64,000 bases of DNA from Guptibacillus hwajinpoensis (GCF_005144865.1 NZ_SWFM01000001.1:310001-374000), one strand, 5' to 3'; counted from the first letter of the stretch, positions 27,148-36,605 are shown. Program-made: numbers and translations. Notes: generated from the letters alone by a model not told the origin.

Positions 27148-29044
27148 GACTTCTCCTTTCAAGGTTGCTTTTATTTTTTTTGCCGAGAATCACAATACCA
27201 AGTGGTGGAACTTTTAACATCAGGCTATGCGGTTGATTATGATAGGGCTGTTTCTCACTCTTAAGCGTCTCTGCGTTCAGCTGGCCTGATCCACCATACT
27301 TTTCTTGATCGCTAGTAAACATTTCTATATATGCACCTGTTGAAGGGACACCAATACGATAATCGTAATAAACATTAGGAGAAAAGTTGATTACTGCAAT
27401 ATCGCAATCACCTTTTGCTTTTCCTTTTCTCATAAATGTGAGTACGGATTGAGAATTGTCATTTGCATCAATCCATTCAAATCCTTCTTGTTCATGATCA
27501 ATTCGCCACATGGCTCTTGACTCTAAATAGAAATGATTCAAGTCCTTCACATAGGCATTCATTTTTTTGTGCATTTCATAATCAAATAACATCCAATCAA
27601 GTTCAGATAAATCTTTCCATTCATCAAATTGACCGAATTCTCCACCCATGAATAGCAGTTTCTTGCCTGGATGAGCCATCATATAGCCGAATAACGTTCG
27701 AAGATTAGCAAATTTCTGCCAATAATCTCCTGGCATTTTATTAAGAAGCGACTTCTTCCCGTGAACAACTTCATCATGTGATAAAGGAAGAAGATAATTC
27801 TCTGAGAACGCATAAAAAAACGAGAACGTTAGCAAATTATGATGATGTTTCCGGTCGTCCATATGAAGTTCCATGTATTTTAGAACATCGTTCATCCATC
27901 CCATGTTCCATTTATAATTGAATCCCAGACCGCCTTCATGAATCGGGGCGCTAACAAGAGGATAATCAGTTGACTCTTCTGCCATCATTAAGACATTAGG
28001 GAATTTCTCAAAAATTGTTCGGTTCAATTTCTGTAGAAATTCTTTAGCAGCTATATTTTCTCCTACATCAACGCCGCTACCATCATCATGATGATAAAGT
28101 AACATTTGAGAAACGGCATCAATTCGTAGGCCATCAATATGGTAATAATCAAACCAGAAAACAGCATTTGATATAAGAAAGCTTACAACTTCTGGCTTGC
28201 TATAATCAAAATTATAAGTGCCCCAATTAAGGCGTTCAGCTCTTGCGGGATCTGAAGGTTCAAAAACAGGTCCACCATCAAACTGACCTAGACCATGTGC
28301 GTCTTTACAGAAGTGTGCAGGAACCCAATCTAGAATAACTCCGATATCTTCTTGGTGGCAGCGATCAATAAATGCTTTCAAGTCTTGTGGTTCACCAAAT
28401 CGACTTGTGACCGAAAAATATCCTGTGAGCTGATATCCCCACGATCTGTCAAACGGGTGCTCCATAATAGGCATAAGTTCGATATGTGTATAGCCGTGTT
28501 CTTTTACATATGGGATTAATTCATTTGTTAGATCACTGTATGAATAATACGACCCATCCTCTTTCCTCTTCCACGAACCTGGATGAACTTCATAAATGGA
28601 AAGCGGACCATGATACGGTTCCGTTTTCTGTCGTTTGTTCATCCATTTTGAATCTTGCCAATCGTATTCGTCTACTTTTTTAACAATAGACGCGGTTTTC
28701 GGCTTTAATTCAGAATAGAACGCGTATGGATCAGATTTCATTAAAACCTCTCCACTACTTGTTTCTACTGCGTACTTATAAAGCTCGTTCTCAGTAAGGT
28801 CTTCAATGAATAATGACCATAGACCTGATTCTTCAATTTTCGTCATCCTATGAGAAGTTTGATCCCAGTGATTAAAATTCCCAGTTACTGATACGGCTGC
28901 TGCGTGAGGAGCCCAGACTGTAAAGCGTACTCCATATCGTCCATTCTCCGCCCTTAAATGCGCTCCCATGGAACGATACGCCTGAAATAAATTTCCCTGA
29001 TGAAATAAATACCGATCGTAATCTGTCGGCATCATTACAGTCAT
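27137..29044 (-). CDS. glgB: 1,4-alpha-glucan branching enzyme (GH13)
   Basis: A protein of 635 residues. It moves glucan chain ends to alpha-1,6 positions. It has the CBM48 N-terminal domain ([24 protein letters not shown] in parts), the barrel with [14 protein letters not shown], the nucleophile in [12 protein letters not shown], the acid in [11 protein letters not shown] and the transition-state stabiliser in [14 protein letters not shown], and a C-terminal beta domain. It is the first gene of the glg operon; two perfect Spo0A-box 7-mers lie 60-110 bases upstream. Confidence 0.96.
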   Translation of the reverse strand: MTVMMPTDYDRYLFHQGNLFQAYRSMGAHLRAENGRYGVRFTVWAPHAAAVSVTGNFNHWDQTSHRMTKIEESGLWSLFIEDLTENELYKYAVETSSGEVLMKSDPYAFYSELKPKTASIVKKVDEYDWQDSKWMNKRQKTEPYHGPLSIYEVHPGSWKRKEDGSYYSYSDLTNELIPYVKEHGYTHIELMPIMEHPFDRSWGYQLTGYFSVTSRFGEPQDLKAFIDRCHQEDIGVILDWVPAHFCKDAHGLGQFDGGPVFEPSDPARAERLNWGTYNFDYSKPEVVSFLISNAVFWFDYYHIDGLRIDAVSQMLLYHHDDGSGVDVGENIAAKEFLQKLNRTIFEKFPNVLMMAEESTDYPLVSAPIHEGGLGFNYKWNMGWMNDVLKYMELHMDDRKHHHNLLTFSFFYAFSENYLLPLSHDEVVHGKKSLLNKMPGDYWQKFANLRTLFGYMMAHPGKKLLFMGGEFGQFDEWKDLSELDWMLFDYEMHKKMNAYVKDLNHFYLESRAMWRIDHEQEGFEWIDANDNSQSVLTFMRKGKAKGDCDIAVINFSPNVYYDYRIGVPSTGAYIEMFTSDQEKYGGSGQLNAETLKSEKQPYHNQPHSLMLKVPPLGIVILGKKNKSNLERRSRYV

Positions 29045-29111
29045 TGCGACACCTCGCTTTCAAAATAAAAGTATAGGGATTCCGCCTTAGAAATCCTTTA
29101 CATCTTACAGA

Positions 29112-29157
29112 TTCGACAAACGATGCGGTGTTTCCTTTTAAAAAATAATTTGTCGAA
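29112..29157 (-). promoter_or_regulatory. Two candidate Spo0A boxes upstream of glgB
   Basis: TTCGACA at 29112-29118 and TGTCGAA at 29151-29157 are both exact matches to the 7-base 0A box, 33 bases apart. The assignment is by sequence only; a 7-mer can occur by chance. Confidence 0.35.
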
Positions 29158-29198
29158 AGAAAAATGATTTTTCGTCAAATTTCGAAATTATTTTCATA

Positions 29199-29233
29199 AA
29201 AAAAAGGGCCTGCGCTATTTTGCGCAGACCTTT
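29199..29233 (-). terminator. Terminator of the GH15-type gene
   Basis: The stem GGTCTGCGC/GCGCAGGCC is followed on the reverse strand by eight Ts. It separates the GH15-type gene from glgB. Confidence 0.85.
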
Positions 29234-29241
29234 ATGTCCAA

Positions 29242-30252
29242 TTATGATACATTTTCTTGCATTTCATTCATTCTTTCCTGAAGTTGGTAAGCCATAGAGA
29301 TCGACCATGCAAGTGGAGTGTTTTTATTCGGAATATCTGTTCCACCAATATACAGTTCTGGAATTTTTCCACTCTCAGGCGTTATACTCATTGTCTTCGA
29401 CCAGTACTCATTCATTTTATCAAGTTCACCAATTTGTTCATAACACAATCCTAACCAAGGAAATCCAAAACACCATTCTGCTTCGCTACCTTCATTATAG
29501 TACTGATCGTTCTCATATCGGATAATACCCCGTTTACGTTCAAGGCGACCAGTTACACGATTAAGAATTTGGATTGCTTGTTGTCTTGTTACAACATTTA
29601 AAGGATAAATTAAGGATAATAGCGATAAGTCGGTTTCTTTTGTCTCACTTTCACATGGAAGGAGCTTATTCAAAGCCTCTTCGCCTTTTTGAATCATGTA
29701 GGCAGGAACATCAACAAGTGTATTAACTGCCTTTAATCCAGCTACACATGCCCCGACGCTTGAAGCATGAACTTCAACATTCTCTTCCCACATGCCGTTA
29801 TCAGGACTTTCCCAGTACTTAAGACATTCTAAATAATCAACAAGTTTTTGAACAATTCTAAGGTCGACTTTATCTCTTAAGACTGGTTTACCGTTTAGAA
29901 TTCCCTGTCCTATTCCGTAAAGCATAATGCCAATCGCATCATTTTGGGCATGACCCCACTCTACGGGTATTTCTTCAAGATTTTTCGTGTATCTTGCGTG
30001 GATGTATTCGTGAAGATATTGTGGTTTTTGTTCTGTATGGATATCTAACTTCCACTCATATTTTCTAAGTAATGAGAGCAACGCATGATAAGCTTTTTCG
30101 TACCTTGTACATTTTGAATTTAAATATGGCATCACTGCATAGCATACATCCCTGATCCATACGTAATCGTAGTCATCTGAAGTACTTGCAACATATGCGC
30201 CATTAGGTAGTCGCATGCTTTCAAGTACACTGTGCAGCTTATGTTGATTCAT
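29242..30252 (-). CDS. Glycoside hydrolase family 15-like protein (glucoamylase-like)
   Basis: A protein of 336 residues from ATG 30252; a GTG nine bases upstream also fits, with AAGGAG 3 bases before it. It is an alpha/alpha-barrel protein with GH15 features: LPNGAYVASTSDDYDYVWIRDVCYAV in parts (the YDYVWIRD motif), WGHAQNDAIGIMLYGIG, WEENVEVHASSVGACVAGLKAV (with the candidate catalytic WEE), and SEAEWCFGFPWLGLC. It is shorter than classical glucoamylases and lacks a secretion signal, so it acts inside the cell, probably on glycogen or maltodextrin. It is transcribed just ahead of glgB. Confidence 0.75.
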   Translation of the reverse strand: MNQHKLHSVLESMRLPNGAYVASTSDDYDYVWIRDVCYAVMPYLNSKCTRYEKAYHALLSLLRKYEWKLDIHTEQKPQYLHEYIHARYTKNLEEIPVEWGHAQNDAIGIMLYGIGQGILNGKPVLRDKVDLRIVQKLVDYLECLKYWESPDNGMWEENVEVHASSVGACVAGLKAVNTLVDVPAYMIQKGEEALNKLLPCESETKETDLSLLSLIYPLNVVTRQQAIQILNRVTGRLERKRGIIRYENDQYYNEGSEAEWCFGFPWLGLCYEQIGELDKMNEYWSKTMSITPESGKIPELYIGGTDIPNKNTPLAWSISMAYQLQERMNEMQENVS

Positions 30253-30294
30253 ATTCCTCACCTGCTCCTTATTTTTTACTACAATTATACCCTT

Positions 30295-30301
30295 TTCGAC
30301 A
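30295..30301 (-). promoter_or_regulatory. Candidate Spo0A box upstream of the GH15-type gene
   Basis: TTCGACA lies 43 bases upstream of the start codon. It is a third perfect 7-mer within 1.2 kb of the glycogen locus. Confidence 0.3.
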
Positions 30302-30325
30302 ATTTTAAACCTTTTTATTGTACGA

Positions 30326-30358
30326 AAAAGACTAACCCAGGAAAAAAGGTCAGTCTAA
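30326..30358 (-). terminator. Terminator of the 85-aa gene
   Basis: The arms AGACTGACC and GGGTTAGTCT around an 8-base loop overlap the stop codon and are followed on the reverse strand by TTTTTCG. Confidence 0.7.
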
Positions 30359-30607
30359 AGTCTGATTAATCGCAGCAACTTCACCAGTTTCTGGCTCCAT
30401 TCGATACACGTAATCAATATACGAAAGAAGCTGATCTCTGGCTTCTTTAACTTTAAGGAATTCCGTTTCGCGTATAAACGCGTAAACGAAGGTTTCAATT
30501 CGCTTTGACAGAATATCATCTTGGGTTTTCATCATCAATACGCTTAAATCAATACATGCGCAGTGGTGAGTGTAATAAAGAGCTTTGTCATAGTCAGTAA
30601 TGTCCAA
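30350..30607 (-). CDS. Conserved hypothetical protein (85 aa)
   Basis: An 85-residue, mainly helical protein with a TTG start and a good AGGGGGC site. It begins MDITDYDKALYYTHHCACIDLSVLMMK and carries a histidine/cysteine pair (HHCAC) near residue 15. It has no signal peptide or membrane segment. It sits alone between the GH15-type gene and cvfB with its own terminator. The family was not recognised and no function is claimed. Confidence 0.65.
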   Translation of the reverse strand: MDITDYDKALYYTHHCACIDLSVLMMKTQDDILSKRIETFVYAFIRETEFLKVKEARDQLLSYIDYVYRMEPETGEVAAINQTLD

Positions 30608-30688
30608 TGACTTGCCCCCTTTCTAGGAGCTTACCTATAGTATCTACATGGCAGCTCCGCTTACACGAAGAAAAAGATAACAGTCATA

Positions 30689-31549
30689 TTATGATTTAAG
30701 GATGGTAAAGCCGTCTTTCTGTTCTACTTTCTTTTCCTTTAATAACTTCCCCATCGCGCGCTTGAACGCAGCTTTACTAATGTTAAATTCTTTTTTAATG
30801 GCTTCAGGATCACTCTTATCTGTAAATGGCATCTGATTATCACGTTCCCTCATGTACGCTAGAAGGCGATCAGAGTCCTCAAGTCTTGCTTCTTTAACAA
30901 GTGGTCGTGTTGAAACATTTACTCGACCATCTTCTCTAACAAACGTTATTCTCATCGACAGTCGCTGTCCAAGTCTTACCTGCTCTTTCATCTCATCTTT
31001 ATGAAGATATGCAAGGTAACCTTCACTTGTTAAAATCGAAACACCTTCATCTAAAAATCTGAAGACGAGTCCCTCAACTTCCGTATTTTTGGATTCAGCT
31101 GGGGCAACGATTGAAAGCTCTTGAATTTCTTCAAATTTGCTTAAATCGGCAAAAAGACGCTGCTTTTTGTCAAGCTTTAATCCGCAATACAACTCATCAC
31201 CAATCGCTGGCCATGTTGCCCAGTCGTAAGGAAGATCGTCTTTTGAAAGAAGCATGTCCTTTTGAATTCCAATATCTACAAAGACACCAAGACTGTGCTT
31301 TACTTCTACCACTTTAAGAATGGAAAAAGAGTCCAGTGTTACAGTTGGCATCGTTTCTGTTGCAGAAAGTCTGCCCTGATGATCATGATACAAAAATACT
31401 TCTACCTCATCATTTTCTTCATATTTATTTTTAGCTTCTCTTTTGTGAAGCATTACATCTTCATAACCATTCGTTAAGAAGTAGCCGTATTCCTGCATAC
31501 GCGCTACGCGTAATTGTGTAATTTCTCCTGCTTGTAATTCACTTGCCAA
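30689..31549 (-). CDS. cvfB: S1-domain RNA-binding protein CvfB (YitL family)
   Basis: A protein of 286 residues with a TTG start (AAAGGCG 9 bases upstream). The CvfB order is visible: an N-terminal S1-like domain (ARMQEYGYFLTNGYEDVMLHKREA in parts), a second S1 (EVKHSLGVFVDIGIQKDMLLSKDDLP), a third (LVFRFLDEGVSILTSEGYLAYLHKDE) and a C-terminal winged helix (INKEFNISKAAFKRAMGKLLKEKKVEQ). Homologues bind RNA and affect virulence gene expression in staphylococci. It is divergent from ytzC. Confidence 0.9.
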   Translation of the reverse strand: MASELQAGEITQLRVARMQEYGYFLTNGYEDVMLHKREAKNKYEENDEVEVFLYHDHQGRLSATETMPTVTLDSFSILKVVEVKHSLGVFVDIGIQKDMLLSKDDLPYDWATWPAIGDELYCGLKLDKKQRLFADLSKFEEIQELSIVAPAESKNTEVEGLVFRFLDEGVSILTSEGYLAYLHKDEMKEQVRLGQRLSMRITFVREDGRVNVSTRPLVKEARLEDSDRLLAYMRERDNQMPFTDKSDPEAIKKEFNISKAAFKRAMGKLLKEKKVEQKDGFTILKS

Positions 31550-31678
31550 CTTGATTCACGCCTTTCTTTTTTCTCGTCTTAGTATATCACTTCATACGCT
31601 CGTATTTTATCATTTATCATAAAAGTTTTTATCCTGTAAATACTAACATCGACACAAATCGAAAAGGAGTCGTGAACG

Positions 31679-31948
31679 ATGTCTACTTACCGTAAAGTCG
31701 AAGAAATGTTAAAAAACGCACATGAACTTGTTGAATATGCTGATGAACAGCTACAGCTTGCTACAAAACAGCAACCAGCAGTAACAGATAAAGGATACAC
31801 TGAAACTCAGCAGCTGCTTGAACGCATGTCTGTAGAGCTTGATAAAATGATTCATAGTGCAAATCCTGAACAGCGTGATGCTTTATCAAGAGCACAACAG
31901 CAAATTCAGGATTGTCAAAATGATTTTATATTAGGATTCGACACATGA
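31679..31948 (+). CDS. ytzC: YtzC family protein (DUF2524)
   Basis: An 89-residue helical protein matching the DUF2524 family: an N-terminal VEEMLKNAHELVEYADEQLQ helix, a central ERMSVELDKMIHSANPEQRDAL and a C-terminal QQQIQDCQNDFIL. It is predicted to form a small helical bundle in the cytoplasm; the function is unknown. A GAAAAGGAG site precedes the ATG and a strong terminator follows. Confidence 0.85.
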   Translation: MSTYRKVEEMLKNAHELVEYADEQLQLATKQQPAVTDKGYTETQQLLERMSVELDKMIHSANPEQRDALSRAQQQIQDCQNDFILGFDT

Positions 31949-31978
31949 GATCTGCTGTTAGCAGATCTTTTTTTTTTG
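31947..31978 (+). terminator. Terminator of ytzC
   Basis: A perfect 9-bp stem (AGATCTGCT/AGCAGATCT) with a GTT loop is followed by nine Ts and overlaps the stop codon. Confidence 0.9.
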
Positions 31979-32008
31979 CTCTTTTCGTATACATTGGTGC
32001 TTTAAAAG

Positions 32009-32135
32009 TGGGTTAATTTCCGCTCCAGGGTGCTCGCTTTCCGCAAGGCAGGCGGTGAGCCTCCTTCCGCTCCAATTACCTAAGTGTGGTTTTTTATATA
32101 AAAATTCTTTCAAAATCAACAACCTTTTAGAAAAT
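32009..32135 (+). repeat. Dispersed intergenic repeat, copy A
   Basis: It contains GGTTAATTTCCGCTCCAGG, TGCTCGCTTTCCGC, GGCGGTGAGCCTCC and TTCCGCTCCAATTACC, followed by a conserved AT-rich tail ending ACAACCTTTTAGAAAA. The same element appears in altered form at 40035 and 42623. The wording matches a repeat known by sight from intergenic regions of many Bacillaceae. It codes for nothing apparent. Confidence 0.7.
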
Positions 32136-32138
32136 CCC

Positions 32139-32657
32139 CTAAGAAAAAGATCCGAACTCGCTCGCCATCTTCTCAGAATTTTTTCTTCTCGCTTTTCTTG
32201 CCTTCATTCGATCAAACCCACCGTCGTGGACATACTTTTCTTCTTTTGTTTCTGGAATAGCTTCAGGTACTTTTGCTGGCTTGCTGTTTTCATCCAATGC
32301 AACAAACGTTAGAAATGATGTCGCGCAAACTTTCTTTTTTCCTGTTAACACGTTTTCTGCAAAGATTTTTACGAATACTTCCATTGACGTATTGTGTGTC
32401 CAACTCACATACGATTCAAGACTCACGACTTCCCCTTCTCTTATCGGACTAAGAAAATCAATGGAATCGGCTGAAGCAGTAACAACAGCTGATCGAGCGT
32501 GCTTCGATGCAGTTATGGCAGCAATGTCGTCAATGTAAGCCATGAGCTTACCTCCGAACAAGGTGCCATGAGTATTCGTATCAGATGGTAACACAAAGCT
32601 TGATTTAGTTGTTCTAGAAGCTCGGATTAATTTTTTTGGTAAAGCTGTGTCTGACAT
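32139..32657 (-). CDS. ykhA: Acyl-CoA thioesterase, hotdog fold (YkhA-like)
   Basis: A protein of 172 residues from ATG 32657, 17 bases after the fhs stop; a longer in-frame start would overlap fhs. It has the hotdog domain with the cytosolic acyl-CoA thioesterase signature: SSFVLPSDTNTHGTLFGGKLMAYIDDIAAI in parts (the conserved N-HGTLFGG), TASADSIDFLSPIREGEVV and TFVALDENSKP. A basic C-terminal tail (KARKARRKNSEK) follows. It probably hydrolyses long-chain acyl-CoA in the cytoplasm. Confidence 0.88.
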   Translation of the reverse strand: MSDTALPKKLIRASRTTKSSFVLPSDTNTHGTLFGGKLMAYIDDIAAITASKHARSAVVTASADSIDFLSPIREGEVVSLESYVSWTHNTSMEVFVKIFAENVLTGKKKVCATSFLTFVALDENSKPAKVPEAIPETKEEKYVHDGGFDRMKARKARRKNSEKMASEFGSFS

Positions 32658-32673
32658 GGTTTCTTCACTCTTT

Positions 32674-34362
32674 CTAGAAAAGCCCGATTGCTGTTCCGTC
32701 TTCTGAAACATCCATATTAAGGGCTGCTGGTTTTTTTGGTAGTCCAGGCATTGTCATCACATTGCCTGTAAGAGCCACAATAAAGCCTGCTCCAATAGAA
32801 GGTCGAAATTCTCTTATTGTAATCGTAAATCCTGATGGCCTACCAAGTAAAGCAGGATCATCCGATAGTGAATATTGCGTTTTTGCCATACATACTGGAA
32901 GGTGACTCCAACCGTTCAGCTCAAATTCCTTTAATTGCTTTTGTGCTTTTGAAGAGAACTCTACGCCATCTGCACCATAGATCTCCGTTGCGATTGTCTG
33001 AATTTTGTCCTCAATCGGCATATTAAGATCATATATGGGCTTGAACGTATTTTCTTTATTCTCAATCTCATTAAGGAGTGTTTGTGCAAGTTCAACGCCA
33101 CCTTCTCCTCCTCTTGCCCATACGTCTGTTAATGCAACGGGAATACTATTTTGTTCACACCAATTAAGAAGAGTATTTACTTCAAGCTCAGTGTCAGTTA
33201 CAAATCGATTAATTGCAACAACGAATGGCAATCCGTACTTTTGTATTGATGCAACGTGATGCTCAAGATTTGCAAGTCCTTTCTCAAGTGCAGATACATT
33301 CTCTTCTTTCAATTGGTCTTTCGGTACACCGCCATGCATCTTTAGCGCTCGAATTGTTGCGACAATAACAGTCGCAGCAGGATCGATATCCCCTGCTCTC
33401 GTTTTGATATCAAAAAATTTCTCTGCTCCAAGATCTGCGCCAAACCCTGCTTCTGTAACAACATAATCGGAAAGCTTCTGAGCCATCTTTGTAGCAGCGA
33501 CACTGTTGCATCCATGTGCAATATTAGCGAATGGTCCACCATGGATAAGCGCAGGCGTATTTTCAAGTGTCTGGACAAGGTTAGGGTTCAATGCATCTTT
33601 AAGAAGTAACGTAATCGCACCCTGGACACCAATATCTGAAACCGTGATCGGTTCTTTCATTGCATTGTAACCAACAACTATAGAAGAAATCCTTCTCTTT
33701 AGATCAGGTAAATCAGAAGCAAGACAAAGAATTGCCATAATTTCTGAAGCTACCGTAATATCAAAACCATCTTCTCGTGGGACCCCTTGAGTCGGTCCTC
33801 CTAGCCCTACTATCACCTGGCGCAAAGCTCTGTCATTTAAGTCCACTACGCGTTTCCAAGTTACTCTCCTCGTATCAAACCCAACTTCATTTCCTTGATG
33901 GATATGATTATCAATTAAAGCAGATAGAGCATTATGCGCAGAAGTAATCGCATGAAGATCACCAGTAAAATGTAGGTTGATATCTTCCATTGGCATTACT
34001 TGCGAGTACCCACCACCTGCTGCACCACCTTTAATACCCATGCTCGGACCAAGAGAAGGTTCTCTCATTGCCACAATTGCTTTTTCACCGATACGATTTA
34101 GTGCTTGAGCTAGTCCTACTGTTACGGTACTTTTCCCTTCTCCTGCAGGGGTTGGGTTAATCGCAGTTACGAGTATGACTTTTCCAGAAGGATGATCGTT
34201 TAAACGCTTCATCGTATTTAACGAGATTTTCGCTTTATAATGACCGTATGGCTCCCACTCATCCTCTTGGAGACCTAGATTATGAGCAATATCTTTAATT
34301 CGTTTCATCTCTGTTGATTGAGCAATTTCAATATCACTTTTTATCTTTAAATTTGATTTCAT
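32674..34362 (-). CDS. fhs: Formate-tetrahydrofolate ligase
   Basis: A protein of 562 residues from ATG 34362 (GGAGGGG 7 bases upstream). It makes 10-formyltetrahydrofolate from formate, ATP and tetrahydrofolate, feeding purine and formyl-Met synthesis. Motifs: the P-loop [34 protein letters not shown] in parts, [14 protein letters not shown]-like [33 protein letters not shown] and [13 protein letters not shown]. The length fits the family. B. subtilis 168 lacks this enzyme, so it helps distinguish the organism. It may be cotranscribed with ykhA. Confidence 0.96.
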   Translation of the reverse strand: MKSNLKIKSDIEIAQSTEMKRIKDIAHNLGLQEDEWEPYGHYKAKISLNTMKRLNDHPSGKVILVTAINPTPAGEGKSTVTVGLAQALNRIGEKAIVAMREPSLGPSMGIKGGAAGGGYSQVMPMEDINLHFTGDLHAITSAHNALSALIDNHIHQGNEVGFDTRRVTWKRVVDLNDRALRQVIVGLGGPTQGVPREDGFDITVASEIMAILCLASDLPDLKRRISSIVVGYNAMKEPITVSDIGVQGAITLLLKDALNPNLVQTLENTPALIHGGPFANIAHGCNSVAATKMAQKLSDYVVTEAGFGADLGAEKFFDIKTRAGDIDPAATVIVATIRALKMHGGVPKDQLKEENVSALEKGLANLEHHVASIQKYGLPFVVAINRFVTDTELEVNTLLNWCEQNSIPVALTDVWARGGEGGVELAQTLLNEIENKENTFKPIYDLNMPIEDKIQTIATEIYGADGVEFSSKAQKQLKEFELNGWSHLPVCMAKTQYSLSDDPALLGRPSGFTITIREFRPSIGAGFIVALTGNVMTMPGLPKKPAALNMDVSEDGTAIGLF

Positions 34363-34453
34363 AAAACCCCTCCAGTGAGATATGTATTCCATTTTACATC
34401 TTACCCAAGTTTATTCCGTTCGTTAAGGATTATCTACAAAATTGAGCACATCC

Positions 34454-34482
34454 TTGACAATACTGTTATTATTCGGTATAGT
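34454..34482 (+). promoter_or_regulatory. Sigma-A promoter of cspD
   Basis: TTGACA, 17 bases, TATAGT: an almost perfect promoter. It implies a 5' leader of about 150 bases with two small hairpins (around 34531-34556 and 34600-34616), as expected for a cold-shock gene. Confidence 0.85.
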
Positions 34483-34637
34483 TAAATTAACCATTTATCA
34501 CATAGGATATTTGAGTTAAACAAACGATTCTTTTGTGTGAAGCTTTTACACAAAATTGGTCATGTTTCTCAATTTTCTTTGAATGGTTTAAATTTTAAGT
34601 GCACAAAGATTGTGCTAAGCTTTTAGGAGGAACAAAC

Positions 34638-34838
34638 ATGCAAAACGGTAAAGTAAAATGGTTTAATGCAGAAAAAGGATTCGGCTTCATCGAAATCGAA
34701 GGTGCTGAAGACGTATTCGTACACTTCTCAGCAATCAATGACGAAGGTTTCAAAACACTTGAGGAAGGTCAAGAAGTTTCTTTCGAAATCGTTGAAGGAA
34801 ATCGCGGACCTCAAGCTGCTAACGTAAACAAACTCTAA
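34638..34838 (+). CDS. cspD: Cold shock protein CspD
   Basis: A 66-residue cold-shock domain protein from ATG 34638 (AGGAGG 7 bases upstream). It has the RNA-binding motifs KGFGFIE (RNP1) and VFVHFSAI (RNP2) and the [10 protein letters not shown] ending. It binds single-stranded RNA and DNA as a chaperone. A long structured leader and a strong promoter precede it. Position next to ypzA, ypeP and ypdQ matches cspD of B. subtilis. Confidence 0.95.
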   Translation: MQNGKVKWFNAEKGFGFIEIEGAEDVFVHFSAINDEGFKTLEEGQEVSFEIVEGNRGPQAANVNKL

Positions 34839-34852
34839 TTATATATATGAGC

Positions 34853-34886
34853 TTAAGGAGCAGATCTTCGGATCTGCTCCTTTTAT
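34853..34886 (+). terminator. Terminator of cspD
   Basis: A perfect 12-bp stem (AAGGAGCAGATC/GATCTGCTCCTT) with a TTCG tetraloop is followed by Ts. Confidence 0.92.
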
Positions 34887-34956
34887 TGTTTCATTCGTTT
34901 AATGTCGACATCGTTAGGTCATACTATTCCTGAATGATTTGTAAAGGTGGGATAGT

Positions 34957-35205
34957 ATGTCAGAACCATATTCTGATCTTCAACAGATTGAAATGTCTAT
35001 CAAGTCTGCTCAGCACCTTGTTGGACAAGCGACTAAGAGTATGAATGACAATCAGTTAAAAGCAGCACAGGATGCGATTAATCAGGCTAAAGAGCAATTC
35101 CAGCAAGCACTTTCACACAAAACAGGAACAAACGAACAGTTCTATGAATTCTCAAGTGAACTTATTGAGAAGTGTGAGACACAACTAAAAGAAGCGAATG
35201 AATAA
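34957..35205 (+). CDS. ypzA: DUF2564 family protein (YpzA-like)
   Basis: An 82-residue helical protein with the repeated pattern IEMSIKSAQHLVGQATKSM and LKAAQDAINQAKEQFQQAL, so two amphipathic helices form most of it. It matches small DUF2564 proteins found between cspD and the RNase H-like genes in bacilli. A GGTGGG site lies 6 bases before the ATG and a bidirectional terminator follows. The function is unknown. Confidence 0.8.
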   Translation: MSEPYSDLQQIEMSIKSAQHLVGQATKSMNDNQLKAAQDAINQAKEQFQQALSHKTGTNEQFYEFSSELIEKCETQLKEANE

Positions 35206-35234
35206 AAGAAGCAGCTCCGGCTGCTTCTTTTATT
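35199..35234. terminator. Bidirectional terminator between ypzA and ypeP
   Basis: A stem of AATAAAAGAAGCAGC and its complement with a 4-base loop overlaps both convergent gene ends. Confidence 0.9.
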
Positions 35235-35892
35235 CGTTATCTAATTCAATTGAACTGCTTATTTCTGTACCCTTCAATGCTTGAACAGCTAGACGATGAG
35301 CTTCTTTGTTCTCATCTCTTGCAATGTGTTTGTAGATCGGTTGAAGTCTTAGATCACGTAATGTTTCTTCAATACGGTCCATCCACCTATTTAAAAGCGG
35401 CTCATAAACTGCCCACTCTCCAGAAAGCTGGTTAATTACAACTTGTGAATCACCTTTAATTAGAATTTCAGTATCTTCTACATCAATCGTCTTCACTTCT
35501 TGTAGTCCAACCCACAATGCTGCGTATTCTGCTTCATTATTGTTTTCAAGATAATCCATCGATCTGTTTACTCGAATACGTTTTTTTCTTCTACCTTCAT
35601 AAAAATAAATAACAGCTCCGCATCCAGATTTTTTGGATTCTTTATCAAAGCTACCATCAAATACGATTTCAATTGAAGCTGGTCGTTCTTGCTTTTTCGT
35701 CGTAAATGTTTCCAGCTCTTTAAGAGACCATTTTGTTCCACGATCATCAAGGAAGTAAAGATCAATGGAGCGTCCCGTTTTTGCAATATCACGTGCAAGA
35801 AGCATGGCTTCATTTGAACCCATTTCATCGGAAGTCATCCATGACTGTATGCCACGAGGGGTTTTATACTTCCATTTCACAATGACAAGCAT
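35230..35892 (-). CDS. ypeP: RNase H-like protein YpeP
   Basis: A protein of 220 residues. An N-terminal 75-residue domain (KWKYKTPRGIQSWMTSDEM) precedes an RNase HI-type domain (about 75-205) with the acidic set FDGSFD, NNNEAEYAALWVGL, IKGDSQVVINQ and ARDENKEAHRLA; the last position is Asp-Glu-Asn-Lys rather than the usual N-x-x-A-D-x-L. It is syntenic with B. subtilis ypeP. It may act on RNA-DNA hybrids, though activity of YpeP itself is unproven as far as I know. Confidence 0.87.
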   Translation of the reverse strand: MLVIVKWKYKTPRGIQSWMTSDEMGSNEAMLLARDIAKTGRSIDLYFLDDRGTKWSLKELETFTTKKQERPASIEIVFDGSFDKESKKSGCGAVIYFYEGRRKKRIRVNRSMDYLENNNEAEYAALWVGLQEVKTIDVEDTEILIKGDSQVVINQLSGEWAVYEPLLNRWMDRIEETLRDLRLQPIYKHIARDENKEAHRLAVQALKGTEISSSIELDNE

Positions 35893-35907
35893 GCTTTTTC
35901 ACTCCCC

Positions 35908-36084
35908 TTACGTTAGATGTTTTCCTAACTGCTTTAGTTCATCTCCTACAGAACACTCCGTTATACAAAAGCGTTGAGCATGACATTTACCATAGTCGTG
36001 CTGATTGACACGCTTTAATAAGCAATCCTGACAATATGTATCAAGGATTAACCCTACCTCCATCATAACATCTTTCTTTTTCAT
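35908..36084 (-). CDS. ypeQ: Zinc-finger-like small protein YpeQ
   Basis: A 58-residue protein from ATG 36084 (AGGAGTG 8 bases upstream). Five cysteines and two histidines (YCQDCLLKR, HDYGKCHAQRFCITECSVGDEL) suggest a structural zinc site. It matches the zinc-finger protein found beside ypeP in bacilli (DUF1610/zinc-finger-like), and lies 15 bases upstream of ypeP in the same operon. The function is unknown. Confidence 0.8.
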   Translation of the reverse strand: MKKKDVMMEVGLILDTYCQDCLLKRVNQHDYGKCHAQRFCITECSVGDELKQLGKHLT

Positions 36085-36210
36085 ACTTTTCACTCCTAAG
36101 CACGATCCCTTCTTAACAGCTTTCTCCTTTTACCTTAAATGTATGTCTTCTCTGTTAGAACATGATTATGATAAAATTAATCACGACTAGCCACCAGGGA
36201 GGAAATACAT

Positions 36211-36603
36211 GTGATTGAAGTATATGTAGACGGAGCAAGCGCAGGTAATCCTGGCCCTTCTGGAGCCGGTGTTTTTATTAAAGCTGAAGGCAATGTGATT
36301 CGCTCATCTATGCCTCTCGGAATACTAACGAACCACGAAGCTGAATTTGAAGCGCTAATTCATGCACTTACGCTTTGTAAAGATCATAACTACAGAACTC
36401 TATCCGTTCGAACAGACTCTCAGCTCGTTAGTAGTGCAGTCGATAATCGTTATGTAAAAAACAAAGTTTATCAGCCCTATTTAGCTCGCTCGCTTGCGTT
36501 AGTTGATCAATTTGATTTATGTTTTATTAAATGGATTCCGAGTTCAAAAAATAAAATGGCTGATGAGCTCGCTCGAAAAGCCATTCAGCTGAATACCGCA
36601 TAA
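36211..36603 (+). CDS. ypdQ: RNase HI family protein YpdQ
   Basis: A protein of 130 residues with a GTG start (AGGGAGG 8 bases upstream). All four RNase HI acidic residues are present: YVDGASAGNPGPSGAG, NHEAEFEALIHAL, VRTDSQLV and SSKNKMADELARKA. It would cut the RNA of RNA-DNA hybrids. It is divergent from ypeQ-ypeP and convergent with ypcP. With ypeP it gives two RNase H-fold proteins within 1.4 kb. Confidence 0.9.
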   Translation: MIEVYVDGASAGNPGPSGAGVFIKAEGNVIRSSMPLGILTNHEAEFEALIHALTLCKDHNYRTLSVRTDSQLVSSAVDNRYVKNKVYQPYLARSLALVDQFDLCFIKWIPSSKNKMADELARKAIQLNTA

Positions 36604-36605
36604 AA

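Noticed and set aside
34363-34450. Possible tetrahydrofolate riboswitch ahead of fhs
   Set aside because: The leader is short and does not show the conserved THF riboswitch core or a large hairpin.
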